A stretch of DNA of 33,575 bases from JAZDFC01 sp043808235 (GTDB taxonomy: Bacteria; Bacteroidota; Ignavibacteria; Ignavibacteriales; Melioribacteraceae), in assembly GCA_043808235.1 (NCBI GenBank), contig JAZDFC010000071.1, positions 1-33,575 of the forward strand, given 5' to 3'. Under the pieces are notes generated by a model. The model ran no database searches and was not told where the DNA came from. It worked only from the letters and a program-made list of their open reading frames with translations. Each line of letters begins with the position of its first letter. Positions within the stretch are counted from its first letter, which is position 1. Position numbers and translations under genes: made by a program. Shown here piece after piece: positions 24,033 to 31,636 of the stretch.

Positions 24033-24677
24033 CTAAAAATTGATGCTTAAAACAACGAAAAAAATCAACTGAACATTATAGTAATGAACAGGCAACATTG
24101 ACCGTGGATTATATTTCAATAAATTTAAAACCGTAATAAATGCCATTGCAATTATAAACCATGCAATGTAATTCTGAAGGGGGATTATGCCTTGTTCCCA
24201 CTGCCAGTAACCTATCTTTACGGCTGCCGGTTCAAGTACGAAATCAAAAACGACAGCTAAAATACCGGTGATAATTGAATTAACAAAAATATTTCTGCTC
24301 ATCTTTGATGCAATGATAAACGCACCGTATATAACAACAACCCAGTTTAAACCAATAATCAACGGCACATCAAAAACTTTTAAACCGAGAACATTGCCAT
24401 AAATGTAATGTCCAAAAATCAACCCGGTTTTTACTCCAATGACTTCTATTAAAAACGTTACACAATACGTTGCTGCCAGCCATAATAGCAATTTCGTATT
24501 TCCATCTTTCAAATCAGGATAAAGCACAATCGCCCCGAATAATAAAAGAGTAAACGGGGTAAGATACATCATCAACGAACGGGTCGGGGGAAACAAATGT
24601 CCAACAATTCCCACTAAGAACATTACATAAAGCAGTAAGCGAGAATAATTCTCTAACTTATTTTTCTTCCCTTCCAT
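24033..24677 (-). CDS. cruF: CruF-like carotenoid 1',2'-hydratase
   Basis: The 214-residue integral membrane protein has about seven hydrophobic helices. It carries the conserved segments of the CruF/DUF422 family: EVIGVKTGLIFGHYIYGN, VPLIIGLNWVVV, and VVFDFVLEPAAVKIGYWQW followed by IPLQNYIAWF. CruF adds water across C-1',2' of the acyclic psi end of gamma-carotene-type carotenoids, giving the 1'-hydroxyl used for glycosylation (shown for Deinococcus and cyanobacterial homologues). It overlaps the glycosyltransferase gene by 25 bases. Together with CrtD and the glycosyltransferase it fits a monocyclic carotenoid glycoside pathway. Confidence 0.85.
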   Translation of the reverse strand: MEGKKNKLENYSRLLLYVMFLVGIVGHLFPPTRSLMMYLTPFTLLLFGAIVLYPDLKDGNTKLLLWLAATYCVTFLIEVIGVKTGLIFGHYIYGNVLGLKVFDVPLIIGLNWVVVIYGAFIIASKMSRNIFVNSIITGILAVVFDFVLEPAAVKIGYWQWEQGIIPLQNYIAWFIIAMAFITVLNLLKYNPRSMLPVHYYNVQLIFFVVLSINF

Positions 24678-25762
24678 ACCGATTTTCCGTTTAATGAAAC
24701 ATACATTGAATAAAATCCAAGAAGGAAAACTAGTCCAATCTGAATCGGGTGCAGTAAAACATTAATAATTATATTCTGTTTGCTAAGTAAGGCAATTATC
24801 GCTCTACTAATTACCACCGGCAGGACAAGCCATACAAAAGATAAGTTTATTAGAATAGCAAGCGCCGGTAAAAGAAATACAATTGCGAAAAAGAAAAGTA
24901 GCAGAACAAATGAAGCGGGTGACCAATTAAATCCGCGGTAAAAATTTTTTGCAAATCCTTTCACCGATTCACTAAATCCGTTATACATTCTGCATGAAAC
25001 GGCATCTCCGCCAAGAGTTGTCATAATTCTTTTTCCATTTGTTTTGAAGAGGCGGGCAAACTCCATATCCTCAACTACCCTTCCTGCAATGGACGAATGT
25101 CCTCCCACTGCCCGGTAATCGTTTTTATCAAATAGAATAAACTGACCATTTGCGGCGGCGAATGAGATACGATCGGATTTATAAACTTGCTTCAAGGGAA
25201 GAAACGAAAGCAGCAGCCAATTCATCATCGGCACTATTAAAAATTCTCCAATGCTTTTAACAACTTGGGTCGGGAAACATGACAGCATATTTAATTTATA
25301 CTTCTTCAATAACCCGACAGCATTGGAAATTGCGTTACTGTTTAAACGAACGTCTGCGTCAATAAAAAGCAAAAAATCTCCATTGGCAGATTTTGCAAGT
25401 TCATTACATGCCCAGTTCTTCCCTGTCCAGTTTTGATCTTTTGGCTGGATATTTAATACGCTGATTCGATGATCTTTACTAGAGAATTCTTTGGCTATGC
25501 GATATGTATTGTCGGTCGATTCGTCGTTACCGATTATTATTTCTAAATTCGGATAAGACTGCGAAGCTATGCTTTCAATGCATTCGCCTATATTTAATTC
25601 TTCATTCCTGGCTGGAACCAGTACCGATATTAACGGTAATTCATGAAGTAGTATTTTCTTGTTCTGGATGATAGGTGCAGTAAATAAATTATAAATCAAA
25701 ACACCTGTCGAAACAACGAGCGGAATTAGTACAATTACAATGAAAAGAGAAATCAATTCCAT
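24653..25762 (-). CDS. Family 2 glycosyltransferase, CruC/CrtQ-like (carotenoid glycosylation)
   Basis: The 369-residue protein has an N-terminal membrane anchor (about 4-26), a GT-A domain with SVLVPARNEELNIGECIESI, IIIGNDESTDNT and FIDADVRL (DxD-like, 135-137), VVEDMEFARLFK with the catalytic ED, and three or four C-terminal membrane helices (about 280-360). The order and the NWTGKNWACN segment resemble chlorobactene glucosyltransferase CruC and the staphyloxanthin glycosyltransferase CrtQ. It probably transfers a sugar, most likely glucose, to the 1'-hydroxyl of the carotenoid. It lies between an acyltransferase gene (7-base gap) and cruF (25-base overlap). The sugar cannot be read from sequence. 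Confidence 0.85.
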   Translation of the reverse strand: MELISLFIVIVLIPLVVSTGVLIYNLFTAPIIQNKKILLHELPLISVLVPARNEELNIGECIESIASQSYPNLEIIIGNDESTDNTYRIAKEFSSKDHRISVLNIQPKDQNWTGKNWACNELAKSANGDFLLFIDADVRLNSNAISNAVGLLKKYKLNMLSCFPTQVVKSIGEFLIVPMMNWLLLSFLPLKQVYKSDRISFAAANGQFILFDKNDYRAVGGHSSIAGRVVEDMEFARLFKTNGKRIMTTLGGDAVSCRMYNGFSESVKGFAKNFYRGFNWSPASFVLLLFFFAIVFLLPALAILINLSFVWLVLPVVISRAIIALLSKQNIIINVLLHPIQIGLVFLLGFYSMYVSLNGKSVWKGRKIS

Positions 25763-25769
25763 ACTGTAA

Positions 25770-26438
25770 TCACATCTTCTTTTTGTCGAATAGATCTATA
25801 ATAAAATCCTTACTAATTGCTGCGTCAGATAACTCATCAAGGTTGCGGTGAAATTCACTCTTGTAAATGTCGAAATTTGCTAAAATCTCTTTCGAGTGAA
25901 TTAATCGTGCCGGGCGGGCAATAACAACCGGATACTTTTCATTGTAATAATGGATTTTGAACCCAACCGGAAGAATAAACGCATCATTATTTAAATGTTT
26001 TAAAAGCTGCCTCAGTCCTTCTTTTATTCGAAGCAGTCTCTTTTCAAAAGCCTCAATTTCGCCCTGGGGATACATCACTAAATAATTTTCTGGATTGGCG
26101 AGCAATACTTTTGAATATCCGAATGATTCGATTATACTCCTTGGATTTCCGGGTTCAATTGAAAAAGCTCCGAGTCTTCTGAAAAAGCGAAATTGGGCAA
26201 GTTGTTCTTCAAGCATCATTAGATAAATTTTGCGCGTTGAGAATTTTTGAAAATAATAATCGATAAAAAAACCATCCCACCAGCTAATATGATTCGGTGT
26301 TATAATAAGCGGCACATCATGCGGAATTTCCGGGGGTTCATTAACACAATAAAAGTGCGAAAAATTATTCCGTAAAAGTCGTTTTATGTACGGATTAAAA
26401 ACAAACCGCGCCCATTTTTGATGTTGAGCTTCGATCAT
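25770..26438 (-). CDS. PlsC-like acyltransferase, CruD-like (carotenoid glycoside acylation)
   Basis: The 222-residue protein has the glycerolipid acyltransferase motifs: IITPNHISWWDGFF (NHx4D, His50 and Asp55) and VMYPQGEIEAFEK (the PxGE block near residue 120). There is no long membrane anchor. By operon position it probably esterifies a fatty acid to the sugar on the carotenoid, as CruD does for chlorobactene glucoside in green sulfur bacteria. A general lipid role (1-acyl-glycerol-3-phosphate acyltransferase) is the main alternative, but its close packing between crtD (one base) and the glycosyltransferase (seven bases) favours the carotenoid role. Confidence 0.8.
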   Translation of the reverse strand: MIEAQHQKWARFVFNPYIKRLLRNNFSHFYCVNEPPEIPHDVPLIITPNHISWWDGFFIDYYFQKFSTRKIYLMMLEEQLAQFRFFRRLGAFSIEPGNPRSIIESFGYSKVLLANPENYLVMYPQGEIEAFEKRLLRIKEGLRQLLKHLNNDAFILPVGFKIHYYNEKYPVVIARPARLIHSKEILANFDIYKSEFHRNLDELSDAAISKDFIIDLFDKKKM

Positions 26439-26439
26439 T

Positions 26440-27942
26440 CTACATATGCTCGTATTTAGTGATTAGTTCAGCCGTGATTTTACCCGAAAGAATTACAAGT
26501 GGAATACCGCCGCCGGGATGTGCACTTCCGCCGCAGAAATATAATCCCCTAAAATCCTTCGAACGATTTTGCTGCCGTCTGAATGCGGAGTATCTTGAGT
26601 TGGACGAAACACCATACAGGCTGCCGCGGAAACTCCCTGTGTTTTTTTCTATATCCACAGGTGTTAAAATATTCTCAAACACGATTTTATCGGATAGATT
26701 AACACCGATCAGACGGTTTATTTTATTTATTACTTTATCCCGCATCCGCACTGTTCCTTTTTCCCAATCCTGCCCGGAATTGTAAGGCGCATTTATCATC
26801 ACATACCAGTTTTCGAATCCATCGGGTGCGTCATTCTTATTCTTTTTGGCTGATATGTAAATGTAGATTGTCGGATCATCCGGGCATTTTTTTTCTACAA
26901 ATAATTCATCGAATTCTTTTTTGTAGTCCGCAGAGAATAAAACGTTATGAGTTTCCAGCAAATCGAACTGCCCTTTAACTCCCCAATAAAAAACAAGGGC
27001 TGACGAAGATGGTTCAAGCAGATTATACTTCTTCGCTTGTTTTGTACTATCAGCACCAAGAAGATATTTGTAAGTGGAATTCACATCGGCATTCGAAATA
27101 ATAACATCATACTTTTTATTTGTAATGTTCTCATTAGTAGCAAATGCTATTCCCTTTACTCTATTTCCTTCAACCAGAATTTTCTTCACATCGTGATTAA
27201 AGAAAATTTGGGCCCCCTTTTTCAAAGTCAATTTGTAAAGAGCTTTTGTTAATTTGTAAATTCCGCCAATAGGTAGAAACGCACCGGGATTATGTTCAAC
27301 ATGCGGAATAATGTTTAATGTTGCAGGCGCCAAATAAGGATTAGAGCCGTTGTATGTAGCATAGCGGTCGAAAAATTGTATTGTCCTGTTGTCAATAAAA
27401 AAGGAAGAGATAGCCTCATGCATGGTTCTGAACGCATCAATCTTTCTGAAACTCAAAAGAGTTTTTAATGATTTCAGATTTATAAATGTTTTTAATTCGG
27501 AGAAACTTTTGAATAGGAATAGATCTGCTGTCAGGTTATATATATTCTTGGAATAAGAAAAAAATCTAATTATTGAATCTGCCTTATCACGGGTTCTGTT
27601 TTCAAACTCACCTGCGAATTTATTCAAGTCAGAATATGCGGATAATATTGTTTCATCCGGGTAGAAATATTTACAAGCAATATCCAGCTTTATTAATTCA
27701 AGATAGTCTTCGATTCTTTCATCAACATCGTTGAATAACTCTTCGATTACAAAAGGCATTGTCAACAGCGAAGGGCCAGTATCAAATCGAAATCCGTTAT
27801 TAAATATTTGGTTAGCCTTTCCACCAGGCTGACTGTTTTTTTCATATACATCAACCTTATACCCTGCAGCCGCTAATCGAATTGCAGCTGCCAGGCCGCC
27901 CAGGCCAGCACCGATAACCGCTATGTTTTTTCTCTTATCCAT
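26440..27942 (-). CDS. crtD: CrtD-type carotenoid 3',4'-desaturase
   Basis: This 500-residue FAD-dependent enzyme of the CrtI/CrtD family has the N-terminal dinucleotide-binding motif VIGAGLGGLAAAIRLAAAGY (9-28) and the C-terminal FCGGSAHPGGGIPLVILSGK signature. Internal segments RYATYNGSNPYLAPATLN and HNPGAFLPIGGIYKL match CrtD (hydroxycarotenoid 3,4-desaturase) better than CrtI. The operon's second desaturase has the typical CrtI ending. It probably makes the C-3',4' double bond next to the 1'-hydroxylated end. It overlaps crtYcd by 22 bases and is followed after one base by the acyltransferase, so translation is coupled on both sides. Confidence 0.87.
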   Translation of the reverse strand: MDKRKNIAVIGAGLGGLAAAIRLAAAGYKVDVYEKNSQPGGKANQIFNNGFRFDTGPSLLTMPFVIEELFNDVDERIEDYLELIKLDIACKYFYPDETILSAYSDLNKFAGEFENRTRDKADSIIRFFSYSKNIYNLTADLFLFKSFSELKTFINLKSLKTLLSFRKIDAFRTMHEAISSFFIDNRTIQFFDRYATYNGSNPYLAPATLNIIPHVEHNPGAFLPIGGIYKLTKALYKLTLKKGAQIFFNHDVKKILVEGNRVKGIAFATNENITNKKYDVIISNADVNSTYKYLLGADSTKQAKKYNLLEPSSSALVFYWGVKGQFDLLETHNVLFSADYKKEFDELFVEKKCPDDPTIYIYISAKKNKNDAPDGFENWYVMINAPYNSGQDWEKGTVRMRDKVINKINRLIGVNLSDKIVFENILTPVDIEKNTGSFRGSLYGVSSNSRYSAFRRQQNRSKDFRGLYFCGGSAHPGGGIPLVILSGKITAELITKYEHM

Positions 27943-28604
27943 TTCCTTTTCAACATTAAATATACCATGAGATAAAATGACAGCAAAGAAAACGAATAAA
28001 AGAAATCTTCAATGGGAATTGATATGATTCTTATTCCCCATATTGCTAAAGGATTGTATTCCACAATCGGGAGCGATGTTAAAAAATAATTAACAATGAA
28101 AAAAGGAATGTATGTAAATGAGATGAACATCCAATATAATTTGGAAGCGAGCAACTCCTTATGAAAAATAACCGCGACTATCAAAAAGATTGCTGAAAAA
28201 AGAAGTACTGTAAATGTGTAATATTGATCGAGAAAAATTATACCGGCTATTATAATAATACCCGCAGCAATAAGTGCTATGTACTTCGAAAACTTTACCC
28301 GTTTATCCCCAAGGTAATACAATCCCGTTTCGTAAAGAAACAAACAGCTATAGGGTACACTAACAAAGAAGAATAACTCTTCGAGAGGTAACTTATAAAA
28401 ATATATCCCAAGAAGATACTCCGGATTAAAACTCCAGTCATTGCGCGACGCGGCAATTGCATCCCATATAATAAAAACAATCCCGACAATAATTATTGAA
28501 CCAAACACAGCATGAAGTTTTTTATAAAATTGAATTTTCTTATCATAAGAAAGCAGGGCAGGGATAGCAACTGTCAGAATATTTATTACAAGATACTCAC
28601 TCAT
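27921..28604 (-). CDS. crtYcd: Lycopene beta-cyclase, fused CrtYc/CrtYd type
   Basis: The 227-residue membrane protein contains two homologous halves of the heterodimeric-type cyclase, each with three or four helices. The paired signatures are visible: FIIWDAIAASRNDWSF and LPLEELFFFVSVPY in the first half (about 44-86), and IRIISIPIEDFFYSFSLL in the second (about 192-209). Such proteins close one or both ends of lycopene into beta rings. The presence of CruF and CrtD, which act on an acyclic end, predicts that it mainly makes monocyclic gamma-carotene. It starts inside the preceding unknown gene (8-base overlap). Confidence 0.9.
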   Translation of the reverse strand: MSEYLVINILTVAIPALLSYDKKIQFYKKLHAVFGSIIIVGIVFIIWDAIAASRNDWSFNPEYLLGIYFYKLPLEELFFFVSVPYSCLFLYETGLYYLGDKRVKFSKYIALIAAGIIIIAGIIFLDQYYTFTVLLFSAIFLIVAVIFHKELLASKLYWMFISFTYIPFFIVNYFLTSLPIVEYNPLAIWGIRIISIPIEDFFYSFSLLSFYLMVYLMLKRKWIREKT

Positions 28605-29187
28605 CGAGTATTGCGAGATTAAAATTTTTAGAGAACATGCTCAGTTGAACATCTGTCAACTCGTCACTGTCGATCATGAATTGAACAATACCTTTTTGAA
28701 TATTCTCATCGAGTTGTGAATAGTCTTTTTTGAGCAGAAGTTTTACCAGCATATCTCTGTCAGAATACATTTCTTCGTTGTAGCCAAGAATTCCGGGCAG
28801 ATGTGATACAATTGAAAAACGCATAAATCTTATTTCGAGATCTTCGGGGGATAGGCTGACTGCATACTCAAGGATATCCAGAGCTGAAACAAGGTAAGAA
28901 TATTTATCAAACGGCCAGAAAGCATGCTTCCCTTTTAATGCTTCCACCCCGCCTTTATATGCAATTATGATTGGCGGGTATTTGTTTGCACCATCCGGGA
29001 AATTCCTGATGATGTACTTATCCAGCTTTTCAAGTTCATCTTCATTTTCTACCGCCGCATAAAACTTCTCGCGCATGAATGATAAAGATTTTTTATCAAT
29101 ATCATCCTTATTAGTTTCGGTGAAAGCATTGGAAATAGATAGTGCGCTAATTATAAGCAAGAAACTAATTTTATTTATCGTCTTCAT
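28597..29187 (-). CDS. Unknown exported protein inside the carotenoid operon
   Basis: The 196-residue protein has a signal peptide (KISFLLIISALSISNAF, cleavage near residue 23) and a helical, charged mature part. Distinct segments are PPIIIAYKGGVEALKGKHAFWPF (about 72-94), ALDILEYAVSLSPEDLEIRFMRFSIVSHLPGILGYNEEMYSDRD split over about 103-145, and a C-terminal helix IQKGIVQFMIDSDEL. It looks like a short TPR-like helical repeat. I recognise no enzyme motif. It starts one base after crtB and overlaps crtYcd by eight bases, so it is translated with the pathway enzymes. A periplasmic role in carotenoid handling, transport or assembly is conceivable, but that is only inference. Confidence 0.8.
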   Translation of the reverse strand: MKTINKISFLLIISALSISNAFTETNKDDIDKKSLSFMREKFYAAVENEDELEKLDKYIIRNFPDGANKYPPIIIAYKGGVEALKGKHAFWPFDKYSYLVSALDILEYAVSLSPEDLEIRFMRFSIVSHLPGILGYNEEMYSDRDMLVKLLLKKDYSQLDENIQKGIVQFMIDSDELTDVQLSMFSKNFNLAILDE

Positions 29188-29188
29188 A

Positions 29189-30028
29189 TTATGCCGTCTT
29201 TACCACTTTAATTTCATAAATAGACTTAACCAGCAGCAAAAGTTTTTTAATATCCGAAATTCGTACTCTTCTTTTTATCAGATCATTAATACCAAGTCTT
29301 TGAATTTTATTGAAAAGTGCACGGTAATATCGATATGCGGAATACACTCCGAGTTTAACCCCGATGGGAAGTTTCTTGATGCCTTCCAATGCTTCGTTGA
29401 ACTCTCGTTCTATTTCTTCTTCAAGATATTTTTTGTTCTTGTCGTTAATTTCAATTTCTCTGCTTACACCGGGAAGATATATTCTTCCTCTTTCGAGAAT
29501 ATCAGCCTGGATATCACGCAGAAAATTTACTTTTTGAAATGCCGAACCCAACATGCGCGCGGAATATTTTAATTCGTCATAGATATTGTTATCGCCTTTG
29601 CAAAAAACATGCAGACACATTAATCCCACTGCCTCGGCTGAACCGTAGATATAATTGTCGTAATTGTTTCTTTCATAGGAGTTATTAGTAAGATCCATCT
29701 CCATGCTATTTAAAAACGCGGTTATATGATTATGATCAATATTGTATTCCCGAACTACTTTTTGAAAAGCATGAAGCACAGTATTGGTTGAAATACCCAT
29801 TTCAATTGCTTCAAAGGTATCGCGCCTGAATTTTTCCAACAAATAAGACTTGTCATACTCATGGAATGTATCTACTATCTCATCGGCAAGTCGTACATAA
29901 GCATATATAGCGTATATCGGCGCCCGGTACTCGGGTGCGAATGCCCTTATTCCGAAACTAAAAGAAGTACTGTAGGCGTTGGTTAGTTTTTTACTCAGTT
30001 TAAAACTGAGGTCATGATACTCTTTCAT
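29189..30028 (-). CDS. crtB: Phytoene synthase
   Basis: The product is about 279 residues from ATG 30028; the longer TTG-initiated frame adds nine residues without a better ribosome-binding site. The enzyme joins two GGPP molecules to 15-cis-phytoene. The first Asp-rich motif is VRLADEIVDTF (DEIVD, 49-53). The second is in VNFLRDIQADILERGRIYLP, the classic NxxRDxxxD block of squalene/phytoene synthases. The N-terminal STSFSFGIRAF and AIYAYVR segments also match. It overlaps crtI by 17 bases. This is the pathway's committing step. Confidence 0.93.
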   Translation of the reverse strand: MKEYHDLSFKLSKKLTNAYSTSFSFGIRAFAPEYRAPIYAIYAYVRLADEIVDTFHEYDKSYLLEKFRRDTFEAIEMGISTNTVLHAFQKVVREYNIDHNHITAFLNSMEMDLTNNSYERNNYDNYIYGSAEAVGLMCLHVFCKGDNNIYDELKYSARMLGSAFQKVNFLRDIQADILERGRIYLPGVSREIEINDKNKKYLEEEIEREFNEALEGIKKLPIGVKLGVYSAYRYYRALFNKIQRLGINDLIKRRVRISDIKKLLLLVKSIYEIKVVKTA

Positions 30029-31493
30029 AATCCCTTTCGATCCTTTGTGTAACAAGTTTAGAGCTAATTATTACCATCGGAAGACCGGTACCGGGAGTAG
30101 TGGATGCGCCAACATAATATAAATTTCTGAATTTTTCATCCTTATTTTTTGGTCGAAATGCACCAACCTGATTGATGTCGTGAGCTAAACCTAATCCCGA
30201 TCCTTTGTAAAGATTTAGTGTCTTTGCCCAATCATCCGGAGTTAATATTTTTTTTGTAACTATGTTAGAACTTATATCAAAGCCGGTTCGTTGTGATAAA
30301 TCTAAGATTATATTGTCTGCTAATTCTTCTTTATCCGACCAATCTTTTTTGAATCGCAAATCCGGCACCGGACAAAGGATAAAAATATTTTCGTGTCCTT
30401 CCGGAGCACAAGTTGGGTCCGACTTTGATGATGCATTAACATAATAATATGGCTTTTGCGGATTGATGGATGAAGTAAAGATTGTATCGGCATATCCTTT
30501 GAAGTTGCTTCCGAGAAAGTAATTGTGATGCATTAGCCTGTCAATCTTTCCTTTTACGCCAAGATATATTGTAAATGGCGCCAGTGTCCAGTGCATTTTA
30601 TCGAGTTTTGGTTCACTGTATTTTGTTCGCCCGAGAATTTCACCCCTAAACGAAGCCGCATCAGCGTTGGAAATAAATATATCTGCTTTCCATCTTTTGC
30701 CATAGTTGTCTTCGAGCTCCGAAACAATTCCATCTACATCATATGTTTTTACAACCTCTGTATTATAGACTATTTTGATTTTTTGCTCTTCTAAGATTTT
30801 CACAATTTCTTCGATAAGTTTGTACATGCCGCCTTTTATCTTCCAATAACCGTCATGCTTCATCTCGGTGTAATTTAGTAATGAATATATTGCCGGGGTT
30901 TGAAAAGGCGTAGCGCCAAGAAAAAATGCCACCAGCGATAATATTATCCGCACTTCTTCAGACGAAAAATTCTTTTCGACTTCGCTCCACATAGTTTTAA
31001 ATAAATAAGGAAGATGCTTTAGCGGCACACGGCTAAGTTTAAGAATGTATCCCAGCTTACTATCAAAATTGGATCTTACTACCTTATCTTCCGTATCATG
31101 AAAGAACTGCCCGGCGCGCTCAAGATATTTTTCAATTTTATTTTTTAAATCCGGCTCGATGTCGGCAAATTCATTTTGCAATTTATCCAGTGATTTCCAA
31201 ATTGTCCGAGGTTTACTTTGTCCTTCAAAAAACACCTGATAAAGGGGATCGAGCTCTTCCAGCTCAACGGGGATTTTTCTTTCGATACTATCAAAGAGTT
31301 CTCGCAGTTCATACGTCATGCTCATAAAAGACGGTCCCATGTCAAATCGGAATCCGTCCATCTTGATAATATTCATTCTTCCGCCCGGAGTTGAATGTTT
31401 CTCGAGAATCGTAACCTCATATCCTTTCTTCGATAATCGAAGAGCGGTTGACAATCCGCCGAGTCCGGAACCAATAATTATTACTTTTTTCAT
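30012..31493 (-). CDS. crtI: Phytoene desaturase, CrtI type
   Basis: This 493-residue FAD enzyme converts phytoene to lycopene (or neurosporene) in several steps. The dinucleotide-binding motif is VIIIGSGLGGLSTALRLSKKGY (4-25), followed by PGGRMN and DMGPSFMSM. The C-terminal signature is complete: LYKGSGLGLAHDINQ, AFRPKN and LYYVGASTTPGTGLPMVIIS, as in bacterial CrtI. It is the first gene of the carotenoid operon, divergent from a 7TM histidine kinase across 143 bases. No clear -33/-7 promoter pair or known light-regulator box was found in that gap. Confidence 0.92.
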   Translation of the reverse strand: MKKVIIIGSGLGGLSTALRLSKKGYEVTILEKHSTPGGRMNIIKMDGFRFDMGPSFMSMTYELRELFDSIERKIPVELEELDPLYQVFFEGQSKPRTIWKSLDKLQNEFADIEPDLKNKIEKYLERAGQFFHDTEDKVVRSNFDSKLGYILKLSRVPLKHLPYLFKTMWSEVEKNFSSEEVRIILSLVAFFLGATPFQTPAIYSLLNYTEMKHDGYWKIKGGMYKLIEEIVKILEEQKIKIVYNTEVVKTYDVDGIVSELEDNYGKRWKADIFISNADAASFRGEILGRTKYSEPKLDKMHWTLAPFTIYLGVKGKIDRLMHHNYFLGSNFKGYADTIFTSSINPQKPYYYVNASSKSDPTCAPEGHENIFILCPVPDLRFKKDWSDKEELADNIILDLSQRTGFDISSNIVTKKILTPDDWAKTLNLYKGSGLGLAHDINQVGAFRPKNKDEKFRNLYYVGASTTPGTGLPMVIISSKLVTQRIERDYERVS

Positions 31494-31636
31494 TTACCAT
31501 TACTTTTATTATTTGCTTTAAAACCGGACGAGTCAAATTTTAGTTCCGCTAAATTGCATTAAAAATTATTTTACATAACTGAATAATTGTTTTATTTTAA
31601 TAACAGATAATTGATGCAAAATCAGGCGCATAAAAC

